This document shows positions 1-8,485 of a DNA stretch of 64,000 nucleotides, piece by piece. This stretch comes from Granulicella sp. 5B5. GTDB taxonomy: Bacteria; Acidobacteriota; Terriglobia; Terriglobales; Acidobacteriaceae. The position numbers and the translations under genes were made by a program. The DNA lies in assembly GCF_014083945.1 (NCBI RefSeq), contig NZ_CP046444.1, positions 2,356,001 through 2,420,000 on the forward strand. Direction: 5' to 3'. The notes below the pieces were generated by a model. The model was not told the origin of the DNA. It made no database searches and was given only the letters and a program-made list of their open reading frames with translations. Position 1 is the stretch's first letter, and the number at the start of each line of letters is the position of its first letter.

Positions 1-110
1 GCCGTGCACTCATACTCATAAAGCGGCATGTCTCTAGAATACAGCTACCCGCCACAGCCACCCACCCCTGCTTCTGTACAGCCATTTCCGCCCCGGCCTA
101 CAATCGCGCC

Positions 111-737
111 ATGCGATCCCGCATCCTTCTCGCGGCGTGCCTTCTCGGCGGTGCACTCAGCGCCCCCGCCCAGTCCTACGGCACGCGCCTCGACGGCCAT
201 CCCCTCGCAACGCTCGCCCCCGCGGGCAGCAAAGCGGTCGTCCTCTACTTCATAGCCACCGACTGCCCCGTCTCTAACCGCACCCTGCCGGAGATGCTGC
301 GCGTTCGCAACGAGTTCCGCTCCCGAGGCGTTGCCTTCTGGTTCGTCTACCCCAACACCACAGAGACCCTCGCCGGCGTCCGCAACCACGCACTCTCCTA
401 CAACACCGGCTCCAACACCATCCTCGACCCCACCGGCTCGCTCGTCGCGCTCACCCACGCCCGCGTCACACCGGAGGCAGTAGTGCTCATCCCCCGCGGC
501 TCCGCCTGGAAGACCGTCTACGCCGGCCGTATTGACGACCGTTACGTCCGTCTCGGCCTCGCCCGCCCGCAAGCCACGCAACACTTCGCGGAGCAGGCTG
601 TTTCTGAACTCCTCAGCGGCAAACCCGTCCAGCCTGCCGTCGGCACACCCGTCGGCTGCGCCATCATCAACCCCAAGGCCCCACTCATGAACTCTGAGAG
701 CATGGGCCGCACGCAGATGGGTGGCAGCCAGCAGTGA
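111..737 (+). CDS. Secreted redoxin/peroxiredoxin-like protein
   Basis: 208 residues. The first ~21 residues form a hydrophobic signal peptide ending around 'APAQS', so the protein probably works outside the cytoplasm. The body resembles a thioredoxin-fold redoxin (AhpC/TSA type): 'VVLYFIATDCPVSNR' carries a single active-site-like cysteine at residue 52 in a CxxS arrangement rather than CxxC, which suits a peroxiredoxin or thiol-transfer role better than a disulfide reductase. A second cysteine lies near the C-terminus ('PVGCAI'). The stop codon overlaps the GTG start of the next gene by 4 nt, so the two are translationally coupled and probably serve one redox process. The substrate is unknown. 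Confidence 0.75.
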   Translation: MRSRILLAACLLGGALSAPAQSYGTRLDGHPLATLAPAGSKAVVLYFIATDCPVSNRTLPEMLRVRNEFRSRGVAFWFVYPNTTETLAGVRNHALSYNTGSNTILDPTGSLVALTHARVTPEAVVLIPRGSAWKTVYAGRIDDRYVRLGLARPQATQHFAEQAVSELLSGKPVQPAVGTPVGCAIINPKAPLMNSESMGRTQMGGSQQ

Positions 738-2752
738 ACGCGCGTCTCCTCCTTGCGCTGCTTCTCGCGGCCCCACTCGCCGCCCAGCAGCCTGCGACCA
801 CCCTCACCCCACGCGAGCACGATCTCATCACTTGGCGCGGCCAGATCGCACCCATCGTCTACAAAAACTGCACCGCCTGCCACCACACCGGCGGCTCTGC
901 GCCGTTTGACCTCACCACCTACGCGCAAGCCAAACGCTGGGCCCCGCAGATGCTCGACGTCACGCAAAGCCGCTACATGCCGCCCTGGCTCCCCGCACCC
1001 GGCCACGGCAACTTCGCCGACAACCGCCGCATGTCCGACGCAGAAGTCGCCGCCATCAAGCAGTGGGTCCTCGCCGGCTCGCCCGAAGGCTCCGGCCACG
1101 CCCCCGCAGCGCCCGTCTACTCCAGCGAGTGGACGCTCGGCCCGCCCGATCTCGTCCTCACCATGTCCACGCCGCTACACGTTCCCGCCTCCGGGCAGGA
1201 CCTCTACATGAACGTCATCCTCCCCACCGGCATCACACAGCGCCGCTGGGTCCGCGCCATGGAGATCAAGCCCGGCGACACCAATGTCGTCCACCACGCC
1301 AACCTCATCCTCGACCGCACCGAATCCCTCCGCCGCCAGCACCCCGCCACCTGGCAGCAGGGCATCCCCGGCATGGACATCATGGTCGACTCCGGTGACG
1401 ACTTCGACCCCGACTCCCACTTCCTCTTCTGGAAGCCCGACTCCACCGCCCTCGTCGAGCCGCCCACCATGCCCTGGCGCCTCGATCCCGGCGACGACCT
1501 CGTCCTCAACCTGCACCTCAAGCCCACCGGCAAGCCGGAGACCGTCCGCGCCCGCATTGCGCTTTACTTCACGGACAAACCCGCCACGCAGCACCCGATG
1601 CTCCTCCAACTCGAAGACGACGCCGATCTCAACATCCCACCCAACGACCCCGACTTCGTCGTGCAGGACTACCTCAAGCTCCCCGTAGCCGTCTCGGTCC
1701 TCGGCATCTACCCGCATGCGCACTACCTCGGCAAGCGCCTCGAAGGCTGGGCAGAGCTGCCTGACGGCACCCGTCGCGACCTCATCCTCATCCCCAGCTG
1801 GGACATTGACCGCCAGAGCGTCTACCGCCTCGCCGCCCCACTGCACCTGCCCGCCGGCACCGTGCTGCACATGCGCTACACCTACGACAACACCGCCGCC
1901 AACATTCACAACCCCAACTCGCCCCCCATCCGCGTCAAGGCAGGCAACCGCAGTGTCGACGAGATGGCCCACCTCTGGCTGCAGGTCCTCCCTGACCCAC
2001 CCGCCGAAGGCCAGCCTGACCCGCGCCTCGCCCTCGAACGCGCCTGGATGGAGAACCGCCTCCGCAAGAGCCCTGACGACGCCATCGCGCTCTACAACAT
2101 GGCCGCGCTCGAAACCGCCGAAGGCAACAACACGCAGGCCAAGGTCCTCTACCGCCGCCTGCTCGCCCAGCGCCCCGACGACGTCCGCACCATGACCTCG
2201 CTCGCCGCCGCCACCGCCGCCGCAGGCGACTGGCAGTCCGCGCAGCAGCAGCTCCGCACCGCCATAGCCCAAGACCCCACCTACACCGACGCCTCCTTCG
2301 ACCTCGCCGCCCTCGACCTCCAGCACGCCGAAACACAGCCAAACAAGCTCGCCGAAGCCGAACACCTCCTCACCACCATTACCACCGCGCACCCCGCCGA
2401 CGCGCAATCGCAGCGCCTGCTCGCGCTCACCTACGCCACCGAAGGCCTCCTCGCCAAAGCCGTCGATCACCTCCAGGCATGGCAGAAGCTCGCGCCCATG
2501 GACCCCGAACCGCACCGCGCGCTCGCCCAGGTCTACGCCCAGATGGGCCAGCAGCCCGACGCCATCCGCGAGCAGAAGGCCGCCGTCGCCCTCGACCCCG
2601 CCACCGGCCAGCAGGCCGCCAGCGACTGGAGCGACCTCGGTGTCATGGAGGCCGAACTCGGCAACCGCACCGCCGCAAAACTAGACTTCCAGCGCGCCCT
2701 CCAGCTCGACCCCACCCTGGAAGCCGCCCGCAACAACCTCAGCAAGCTCTAA
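734..2752 (+). CDS. c-type heme / copper monooxygenase-like protein with C-terminal TPRs
   Basis: 672 residues from a GTG start inside the 4-nt overlap with the redoxin gene. After a signal peptide (~1-18) comes one c-heme motif, CTACH at residues 46-50. The middle region has histidine motifs 'VVHHAN' and 'YPHAHYLG', which resemble the HH and HxH copper ligands of type II ascorbate-dependent (PHM-like) monooxygenases. The last ~240 residues are TPR-like helical repeats ('ALYNMAALETAEGNNTQAK', 'ARNNLSKL'). Similar heme-plus-copper-plus-TPR proteins are common in Acidobacteria and Planctomycetes without a known substrate. It is probably a periplasmic redox enzyme working with the preceding redoxin; the reaction is inferred only. 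Confidence 0.75.
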   Translation: MNARLLLALLLAAPLAAQQPATTLTPREHDLITWRGQIAPIVYKNCTACHHTGGSAPFDLTTYAQAKRWAPQMLDVTQSRYMPPWLPAPGHGNFADNRRMSDAEVAAIKQWVLAGSPEGSGHAPAAPVYSSEWTLGPPDLVLTMSTPLHVPASGQDLYMNVILPTGITQRRWVRAMEIKPGDTNVVHHANLILDRTESLRRQHPATWQQGIPGMDIMVDSGDDFDPDSHFLFWKPDSTALVEPPTMPWRLDPGDDLVLNLHLKPTGKPETVRARIALYFTDKPATQHPMLLQLEDDADLNIPPNDPDFVVQDYLKLPVAVSVLGIYPHAHYLGKRLEGWAELPDGTRRDLILIPSWDIDRQSVYRLAAPLHLPAGTVLHMRYTYDNTAANIHNPNSPPIRVKAGNRSVDEMAHLWLQVLPDPPAEGQPDPRLALERAWMENRLRKSPDDAIALYNMAALETAEGNNTQAKVLYRRLLAQRPDDVRTMTSLAAATAAAGDWQSAQQQLRTAIAQDPTYTDASFDLAALDLQHAETQPNKLAEAEHLLTTITTAHPADAQSQRLLALTYATEGLLAKAVDHLQAWQKLAPMDPEPHRALAQVYAQMGQQPDAIREQKAAVALDPATGQQAASDWSDLGVMEAELGNRTAAKLDFQRALQLDPTLEAARNNLSKL

Positions 2753-2774
2753 GGAAGCTCTGAACAAGTGTCCT

Positions 2775-2845
2775 GCTTTGAAGGGGCGGGACTTCAGTCC
2801 CGCCGTAAAGTCCCGAAGTCAGTGTGGCTTTAGCCACGGAGGGAA
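2775..2845. repeat. Short hairpin repeat of the 'gggactTCAGTccc / ggctttagcc' type
   Basis: The gap between the TPR gene and the HxlR gene holds two small inverted repeats, 'cgggacttcagtcccg' (about 2789-2804) and 'tggctttagcca' (about 2824-2835). They belong to a dispersed family, typically 'gggctaaagccc', seen at many intergenic sites in this window. It may act as a transcription end, since the flanking genes converge. Confidence 0.6.
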
Positions 2846-2880
2846 TGCTCGCGCGCCAGTTCAGATTCTCTAATGCCGCG

Positions 2881-3336
2881 CTACCCCGCCAGCCCCAACC
2901 GCTCCCGATACGCTGCGCGCTGCCGCCCCAGTTCTTCATAGTTCTTCTCCGCCCACAACCAAACGCTGCAGAACGCCTCTCCCAGGCTCTCTCCCAACGG
3001 CGTCAGCGCATACTCCACTCGCGGCGGTACTACTGGATACACCGTGCGCGTCACAAAGCCATCGGCCTCCATCTGTCGCAGCGTCTGCGTCAGCATCTTC
3101 TGGCTGATGCCCGCCACCAGCTCCGCCAGTTTGCTGAACCGTACCACGCCATGCTGTGCCAGCGCCTCCAGCAGCAGCATCGTCCACTTGTCCGCCACCC
3201 GGCCTATAATCTCCGTCACCAGCTGCTCTACTTCTGGCGAGGACACACGGCCGTCCGGCGCCTGAAAGTGCAGCGCATCGGCCTTCTTGCCGTGCTTCTT
3301 AAGTTTTTTCTTCTCGTTTTTCTTTGATTCCTTCAT
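2881..3336 (-). CDS. HxlR-family transcriptional regulator
   Basis: 151 residues. A lysine-rich N-terminal tail (~1-18) precedes a winged-helix domain with the HxlR/DUF24 pattern: 'VADKWTMLLLEALAQHG', 'RFSKLAELVAGISQKMLTQTLRQME' as the recognition region, and the wing 'VPPRVEYALTPLGESL'. HxlR regulators bind DNA as dimers and often sense electrophiles or oxidants through an N-terminal cysteine. The only cysteine here is near the C-terminus ('AFCSVW'), so sensing is probably not of the classic HypR/YodB kind. It is divergent from the SDR gene at 3430, its likely target, and the 93-bp gap carries candidate operator half-sites. Confidence 0.88.
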   Translation of the reverse strand: MKESKKNEKKKLKKHGKKADALHFQAPDGRVSSPEVEQLVTEIIGRVADKWTMLLLEALAQHGVVRFSKLAELVAGISQKMLTQTLRQMEADGFVTRTVYPVVPPRVEYALTPLGESLGEAFCSVWLWAEKNYEELGRQRAAYRERLGLAG

Positions 3337-3349
3337 TTCTCACCATCCG

Positions 3350-3412
3350 GTAAGTCACATACGAAAAAGTGCCTACTTCCCATTCGTGCCTAACTCTCTT
3401 ATCGTAAGTCAA
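3350..3412. promoter_or_regulatory. Divergent promoter/operator region of HxlR regulator and SDR gene
   Basis: The 93-bp divergent gap is AT-richer than its surroundings. 'GTAAGTCA' occurs at 3350-3357 and again at 3404-3411, with an opposing 'CTACTT' at about 3373. Paired GTAAGT/ACTTAC-like sites are plausible HxlR operators. A good ribosome site (AAGGAG, about 3414-3419) precedes the SDR start. Assigning the sites to this regulator is inference. Confidence 0.4.
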
Positions 3413-3429
3413 GAAGGAGCTTCACCGCA

Positions 3430-4200
3430 ATGAATCTGCAAACCAGCAACACCATCCTCATCACCGGCGGCGGCTCGGGCATCGGCCGCGGCCTTGCCGA
3501 AGCGTTCCACAAACTGGGCAACAAGGTCATCATCGCGGGCCGCCGCAAGAGCGTGCTCGACGCCGTCGTCGCCGCCAACCCCGGCATGGCAGCCGAAGTC
3601 CTCGACGTCCAGGACACCGCCAGCCTCAAGACCTTCGCCGACACCATCGTCGGCAAGTACCCGGCGCTCAACGTCCTCATCAACATGGCGGGCATCATGC
3701 AGCCAGAAAACCTCGTCGAAGGCGCTGACCCCACCGTCATCGACGCCACGATTGCCACCAACCTCACCGCGCCGATGCACCTCACCGCCGCGCTGCTGCC
3801 GCACTTCAAGCAGCAGCCACACGCTACTGTGATGAATGTCACCTCCGGCCTCGCGTTCACGCCGCTGGCACTCACGCCCACCTACTGCGCCACCAAGGCG
3901 GCCATCCACTCATGGTCCATCTCGCTGCGCTATCAACTCCGCAACACCTCGGTTCAGGTCCTAGAACTCGCTCCGCCCTATGTGCAGACCGAGCTCATGG
4001 GCGAGCATCAGGCCTCCGACCCCCGCGCCATGCCGCTCGCCGACTACCTCGCCGAGGTCATGAACATCCTCGCCACCCAACCCGACGCGAAGGAGGTCCT
4101 GGTCAAGAACGTCTACCCGTTGCGCTTCGCCGGCGACTTCAACGCCGAGAAGTTTTACACCTTCTTCGAGACCTTCAACGCCGCCATGGCCAGCCACTAA
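3430..4200 (+). CDS. Short-chain dehydrogenase/reductase (DltE-like SDR)
   Basis: 256 residues. It has a classical SDR layout: the cofactor glycine motif TGGGSGIG at residues 12-19, 'NMAG' at 85-88, and the catalytic Ser139, Tyr152 and Lys156 (YCATK). It should catalyse NAD(P)-dependent oxidoreduction of a small carbonyl or alcohol substrate in the cytoplasm. 'AGRR' after the second beta strand suggests NADPH preference. The start is set by an AAGGAG ribosome site 10 nt upstream. It is divergent from an HxlR regulator, an arrangement typical of oxidoreductases induced by reactive carbonyls or quinones. The specific substrate cannot be told. Confidence 0.9.
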   Translation: MNLQTSNTILITGGGSGIGRGLAEAFHKLGNKVIIAGRRKSVLDAVVAANPGMAAEVLDVQDTASLKTFADTIVGKYPALNVLINMAGIMQPENLVEGADPTVIDATIATNLTAPMHLTAALLPHFKQQPHATVMNVTSGLAFTPLALTPTYCATKAAIHSWSISLRYQLRNTSVQVLELAPPYVQTELMGEHQASDPRAMPLADYLAEVMNILATQPDAKEVLVKNVYPLRFAGDFNAEKFYTFFETFNAAMASH

Positions 4201-4212
4201 ACTCTGCCTGCC

Positions 4213-4255
4213 GGGTGCCCCATTCATGACAGCTCTATCGTCATGAGTGGGGTGC
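4213..4255. repeat. Dispersed palindromic repeat (CATGAC...GTCATG family)
   Basis: Inverted repeat with arms 'ggtgccccattcatga' and 'tcatgagtggggtgc' around an 11-nt loop. Related copies lie at 48542-48580, 53069-53110 and 57773-57814. It sits just after the SDR stop between convergent genes, so it could end transcription from either side. It lacks a U-tract and is better seen as a REP-like dispersed hairpin. Confidence 0.7.
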
Positions 4256-4294
4256 GGGCTGACCGGACTCGCACAACCTTGCGGTGGCGTTGCA

Positions 4295-4837
4295 TTAGTG
4301 GATGGCGATCAGCAGTCCACCACTCATCCCAAGCGACTGCGGATGGCCCTGCGAAAAGCCATAGTCATACGCGGGCTCCAGAAACCATCCAAACCGGTGT
4401 CTCCGCGCCGGCCAGAACATGAAGTCGCCGGCAACCTCAGCGGCAACCGAGTCGGTCGTCGCCCTGTTCTGCCTCTGGTGTACCCACTCCGGCCCCGCGC
4501 CCAGCATAAACTCCGCCTTGCGTGAGAGAGTCCACGGTTTCTTGAACAGGAAGTCGACATCCCACTCAGTAACCCCGTGGCTGGCAAAGCGTGACACTCC
4601 GGCCTCCAGCTCCAGTTTGTCTTCAATCGGCGTGGTCTCCACGGCGATGTTGGGCGCAAAGGTAGTGGCGCCTCCGCTGGTGTCCCAGTTGCTGGCCGCG
4701 CCAAGCTCCAGAATGGCCGCGGATTCCTTCTCTTCGACAGGTTTGTTAGAACGGTTCACTGTGCTTTGCCCATAAACGGTCCAGCACAAAAATAGAAAGG
4801 CGCAGGCAGCCGCGTGCGCGCGAATGCGAGTAAGCAT
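4295..4837 (-). CDS. Secreted beta-barrel-like protein of unknown function
   Basis: 180 residues. The N-terminus 'ACAFLFLCWTVYGQ' reads as a signal peptide (~1-24). The mature part has alternating polar and hydrophobic strands ('TKLELEAGVSRF'-like, 'KAEFMLGAGPEWVHQ', 'RFGWFLEPAYDYGF') ending in a glycine-rich hydrophobic segment, as in small outer-membrane beta-barrel proteins. It follows the Cys-rich protein gene (4897-5241) on the same strand with a 59-bp gap, so the two may be co-transcribed. No enzyme motif is visible. Outer-membrane location is inferred from the strand pattern only. Confidence 0.65.
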   Translation of the reverse strand: MLTRIRAHAAACAFLFLCWTVYGQSTVNRSNKPVEEKESAAILELGAASNWDTSGGATTFAPNIAVETTPIEDKLELEAGVSRFASHGVTEWDVDFLFKKPWTLSRKAEFMLGAGPEWVHQRQNRATTDSVAAEVAGDFMFWPARRHRFGWFLEPAYDYGFSQGHPQSLGMSGGLLIAIH

Positions 4838-4896
4838 GGAAGCTCTCCAGGTGAAGTGAGTTGTACGTGGAGCGCGAAGGACCGCGCCGAGGCACT

Positions 4897-5241
4897 CTAG
4901 GAAGAAACAGCCATGCGGGGCGGCCGGAGGAAAGGCAGGCGTGGCCTTGCAACAGGCGTGGGCTTTTCCACGGCGGCTACAGCGCTCTCCGGTCGAATCT
5001 CATGCAGAACGGTGCTGCCAGTCGGGGGCCAGTGAAACCCGCAACACGTGCAAACGCCGTTACAGTCATCCGGCTCAACCGGCGCAGGTTGATGCACCAA
5101 AGGGCGTGACGAGGACGCCACCAACGGCACCTGCGGGCCATCGCAGCGGTCGCAATGGGGTGGGCACACCGTCAGCCACACCAGCAACAGACACGCGAGC
5201 CACGCGGCTGCGCGAGCGATGGTTGTGGTGGCACCCTTCAT
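4897..5241 (-). CDS. Small Cys-rich secreted or membrane-anchored protein
   Basis: 114 residues from the ATG at 5241, chosen because it begins a clean hydrophobic segment ('AWLACLLLVWLTVCP'); upstream in-frame codons are Arg/His-rich and unconvincing. After this signal or anchor come cysteine pairs 'CPPHCDRCDG' and 'CNGVCTCCGFHW', then a proline-rich tail. Eight cysteines after the anchor plus nearby histidines suggest metal binding. Short Cys/His proteins of this kind often sit beside metal-efflux or copper-handling genes, but none is next to it here. It is divergent from the alpha-galactosidase with only 44 bp between starts. Confidence 0.55.
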   Translation of the reverse strand: MKGATTTIARAAAWLACLLLVWLTVCPPHCDRCDGPQVPLVASSSRPLVHQPAPVEPDDCNGVCTCCGFHWPPTGSTVLHEIRPESAVAAVEKPTPVARPRLPFLRPPRMAVSS

Positions 5242-5285
5242 GTCAGCATCATAATGTCCAGGGCGCCGGTGATATCGTCGTCTCG

Positions 5286-6716
5286 ATGAGAATTCCGGTC
5301 CTCGCACTCGCCGCGACGCTGCTCCTTGCACCCATCATGGTCTCCGCCCAGTCCATCGCCAACACCCCACCCATGGGCTGGAACAGCTGGGACGCCTACG
5401 GCCTCACCATCACCGAGCCGCAGTTCCGCGCCAACGTCTCCGTCCTCAAGGCCAAACTCGCCCCCTTCGGCTACAACTACGCCGTCATCGACGAGGGCTG
5501 GTACTTTGAGAACCCGCAGGACCGCGACCACCCTGGCACCCTGCACTACGCCATCGACCCCACCGGGCGCTACGTCCCCGTCCCTGCGCGCTTCCCGTCC
5601 GCGGCAGAAAACGCGCAGTCCTTCATCACCCTCAACGGCAGCGCCAAGCCCAAGCTCGCCGCCACCATCGAAGGCACCAGCTTCAAGGCACTCGCCGACT
5701 GGGTGCATAGCCAGGGCCTCAAGTTCGGCATCCACATCATCCGCGGCATCCCGCGCGTCAGCGTCGAGCGCAACCTTCCCATTGAAGGCTCGGCCTTCCA
5801 CGCCATGGACGCCGCCGACACCACCGACGCCTGCCCCTGGGACCCCACCAGTTGGGGCGTCAAGGACACTCCCGCCGGACAGGCCTGGTACGACTCCCTG
5901 ATGAAGCAGTACGCAGACTGGGGCGTCGATCTCATCAAGGTCGACTGCATAGGCGACCACCCCTACAAGCTCACGGAGATCAAGCAGATCCGCCGGGCCA
6001 TCGATAAGACCGGCCGCCCCATCGTCCTCAGCCTCTCACCCGGCCCCATGAACCTCATCTACGCGTCCGAGGTAGGTGACTTCGCCAACATGTGGCGCAT
6101 CTCCGACGACGAGTGGGACGTCTGGGCCTCCACCAAGAAAGGGCCGCAGGGCATCTCAAGCTTCCCGCAGGGTGTCAAAGACCAGTTCCCACGCCTCGCC
6201 AGTTGGGCGCAGTACGCCAAACCCGGCACCTGGCCGGACGCCGACATGCTCGCCGTCGGCGTCCTCGGCCCGCACCCCGGCTGGGGCGACCCGCGCAACT
6301 CGCGCTTCACGCCTGACGAGCAGCGCACGCTCCTCACCCTCTGGTCCATCGCCCGCAGCCCGCTCATCGTCGGCGCCAACCTCACCCAGCTTGACCCCGC
6401 AACGCTCAAGCTCCTTACCAACAAGGAGGTCCTCGCGCTCGATCAGCAGGGAACCAACCAGCATCAGGCCCTGCAGGAGGGCGACCTCATCGCCTGGCGC
6501 TCCACCCTGCCAAACGGCCACGAAGCCCTCGCCCTCTTCAACCTCGGCGACAAGCCGTTGACCGTGCAGCGCACCCTCGCCTCCATCGACCCCGCTCTCG
6601 GCGGCCAGCAATGGAAGGCCCGCGACGTCTGGGCCGGCCAGTACCTCCCCGGCATCCTCACCAGCCTCAACACCAAACTCCCCCGACACGGCTGCCAGCT
6701 CCTACTCCTCCACTAA
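5286..6716 (+). CDS. Secreted alpha-galactosidase, family GH27
   Basis: 476 residues from the ATG at 5286, which begins a signal peptide ('VLALAATLLLAPIMVSAQ'); the longer in-frame extension upstream overlaps the divergent gene and is rejected. GH27 hallmarks are present: 'PPMGWNSWDAYG' (28-39), 'IDEGWY' (68-73), the nucleophile Asp220 in 'LIKVDC', and the acid/base aspartate in 'RISDD' (274/275). It hydrolyses terminal alpha-galactosyl residues from plant oligosaccharides or galactomannans, probably in the periplasm or outside. A C-terminal all-beta domain follows. Length is normal for bacterial GH27. It appears monocistronic, followed by a 360-bp gap rich in repeats. Confidence 0.93.
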   Translation: MRIPVLALAATLLLAPIMVSAQSIANTPPMGWNSWDAYGLTITEPQFRANVSVLKAKLAPFGYNYAVIDEGWYFENPQDRDHPGTLHYAIDPTGRYVPVPARFPSAAENAQSFITLNGSAKPKLAATIEGTSFKALADWVHSQGLKFGIHIIRGIPRVSVERNLPIEGSAFHAMDAADTTDACPWDPTSWGVKDTPAGQAWYDSLMKQYADWGVDLIKVDCIGDHPYKLTEIKQIRRAIDKTGRPIVLSLSPGPMNLIYASEVGDFANMWRISDDEWDVWASTKKGPQGISSFPQGVKDQFPRLASWAQYAKPGTWPDADMLAVGVLGPHPGWGDPRNSRFTPDEQRTLLTLWSIARSPLIVGANLTQLDPATLKLLTNKEVLALDQQGTNQHQALQEGDLIAWRSTLPNGHEALALFNLGDKPLTVQRTLASIDPALGGQQWKARDVWAGQYLPGILTSLNTKLPRHGCQLLLLH

Positions 6717-6993
6717 AGGACCACCTGTCGCCGCTCGTGCTTTGGCAGTCCCCTTTTGTTTGTTATTCCGCAGGGAATCTGCTTCCCAACCCGCCACCAC
6801 TTAGGTAGCCCGATCCTTCAGGCTCGGGTCTCACAGAAGCATCACGAAGAAGGGGCTTCAGCCCCAAGGTTTGCTTTCCCCCGCTTGACAGACCATTTAG
6901 AATAGAAGCATCTACCGCAGAGACAGCGTGACCCGAGGTCAGGCTCTCCGCATCGGCTCTGCGCCGACGTAGCTGAATGCTCTTGATAACCAG
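6717..6993. other. Intergenic stretch with small hairpin repeats
   Basis: No convincing gene. It holds 'gatccttcaggctcgggtc' and 'ggggcttcagcccc' (about 6882-6870 region and just before), members of the dispersed 'ggctgaagcc' hairpin family, then a stretch at about 6900-6990 with several G/C-rich self-complementary segments. Part of it could be a small structured RNA, but no known family is recognised. It ends at the 74-bp inverted repeat starting at 6994. Confidence 0.5.
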
Positions 6994-7067
6994 GTAACCA
7001 CCGGAATGGTTACGAGCCTAACCCCTTATTCATGCGGATCATAGCCCCAAAACCGGGGGAGGGGCAG
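6994..7067 (+). repeat. Left copy of a 74-bp inverted repeat pair
   Basis: This segment matches the reverse complement of 14101-14174 at all but about four positions. It includes an internal palindrome 'gtaaccacc..aatggttac' and a conserved core 'cattcatgcggatcatagcccc'-like stretch. The two copies lie 7.0 kb apart in opposite orientation, just downstream of the MFS gene and at the stop of the sulfatase gene respectively. Such pairs can drive inversion of the segment between them or may be REP-type elements. Confidence 0.85.
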
Positions 7068-7076
7068 TGGCCGAAA

Positions 7077-8426
7077 CTAGTCGATCGGCTCCATGCTTGT
7101 GAACCGGCTCTCCACCTCAACCAGGCTCTCCGCGGTCAGCTCATCGGCCTGCCGAAGTGCCGGGAAGAACACGCTCCACAGCCCCGTCACCGTCAGGCTG
7201 GCTATGCCGCCGATCACCACCGCCCGCACTGCGCCCCACCAGTGGGCAGTCAGGCCGCTCTCATACTCGCCCAGCTCGTTGCTGGCGCCGATGAACAGCC
7301 AGTTCACGCTGCTCACCCGCCCGCGCATCTCGTTCGGCGTAGCAAGCTGCAGAATGCTCGACCGCACCACCACGCTGGCCATGTCGGACGCCCCGATCAC
7401 CAGCAGCGCCACGCAGCTCAACCAGATGTTCCGGCTCAGCCCGAAGACCACCGTGGCCGCGCCAAACACGGCGACACAGCTCAGCATCGTCCGCCCGGCA
7501 CGCCGCCTGATCGGCAGCAGCAGCAGCGTCATGCTGACGACCAGCGCCCCAATGCTCGGCATCGCACGCAGCAGCCCTAGCCCGCTGGCGCCCGAGTGCA
7601 GAATCTGCGAAGCAAAGATCGGCATCAGGCTCACCGCGCCACCCAGCAGTACGGCAAACAGATCGAGCGAGATGGAGCCCAGCAGCAGCCGCGTGCTCGC
7701 CACATACTGCAACCCGGCGAGCATCGTCTTCACCGTGAACGCCTTCGGTGCTCCTGCACCGCGCGGCCGTACCACGCTGATGAAGGCCAGAAAGCACGTC
7801 AGGCAGATCAGCGTAAAGCAGTACACCAGCGGCGCACCGTTTAGCATCGCCAGCCGACCACCAAACAGCTTGCCGATAGCGACAGTGAACAGCAGCCCAC
7901 CAATCATCGGCCCGGTAGCATTGGCCACCTGGTACACGGTAGCGCCCCAGGTCACGGCGTTCACAAAGTGCGCCTCGGGCACCAGAGTCGGAACCAGCGC
8001 GCTCGCAGCCGGCCCGCTGAAGCAGCGTCCCGTGCCGATCAGGAACAGAATCGCGTACACGAGCCAGATGTTGGTGGAGTGGTGCAGCGCCAGCCACAGC
8101 AGCAGCGAAGTCGCCACAGCCTGCAGGCTGTAGCAGGTGATGATGATGGCGCGCCTGTCGTAACGGTCTGCCACATGCCCCGCCGGCAGCACGAAGAACA
8201 ACCCTGGTAGAAACAGCGCCAGGCCCGTGTTGCCCAGCGCCAGCGCGGAGTGCGTGATCTGGTACACCTGCCATGCAACGCCCACGGCCTGCGCCTCGGC
8301 TCCCATGATGCCCAGCACCCGGGCCGCGGAGTAGAAACGAAAATCGCGCGACTGCCACGCAACTGTCGGGCTCAGGGCTGTTGTCGGACTCAGCTTCGGC
8401 TGGTCCTGCTGCTCTGTCTCGTCCAT
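7077..8426 (-). CDS. MFS transporter, EntS/DHA3-like exporter
   Basis: About 449 residues from the ATG at 8426 ('MDETEQQDQP'); an ATG 17 codons upstream is possible but lies closer to the divergent murQ gene. It has about 12 hydrophobic segments and the MFS loop motif 'GHVADRYDRRAIII' between helices 2 and 3. The start 'RDFRFYSAARVLGIMGAEAQAVGVAWQVY' is typical of the DHA3 (enterobactin exporter-like) branch. It should export a small molecule by proton antiport across the inner membrane; the substrate is unknown. It is divergent from murQ with a ~60-bp gap. Confidence 0.88.
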   Translation of the reverse strand: MDETEQQDQPKLSPTTALSPTVAWQSRDFRFYSAARVLGIMGAEAQAVGVAWQVYQITHSALALGNTGLALFLPGLFFVLPAGHVADRYDRRAIIITCYSLQAVATSLLLWLALHHSTNIWLVYAILFLIGTGRCFSGPAASALVPTLVPEAHFVNAVTWGATVYQVANATGPMIGGLLFTVAIGKLFGGRLAMLNGAPLVYCFTLICLTCFLAFISVVRPRGAGAPKAFTVKTMLAGLQYVASTRLLLGSISLDLFAVLLGGAVSLMPIFASQILHSGASGLGLLRAMPSIGALVVSMTLLLLPIRRRAGRTMLSCVAVFGAATVVFGLSRNIWLSCVALLVIGASDMASVVVRSSILQLATPNEMRGRVSSVNWLFIGASNELGEYESGLTAHWWGAVRAVVIGGIASLTVTGLWSVFFPALRQADELTAESLVEVESRFTSMEPID

Positions 8427-8485
8427 AACTGCTTCTATGCTGACACACTCGCGCGATAGTCTGTTGAACGGCCGCACTCGGTATC

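Noticed and set aside
45-776. Long minus-strand reading frame opposite the redoxin gene
   Set aside because: Gly/Val/Asp-rich translation without any family pattern; it is the complement of a codon-biased GC-rich gene.
6900-6993. Possible structured RNA upstream of the inverted repeat
   Set aside because: G/C-rich pairing is easy in this genome and no known RNA family pattern could be recognised.
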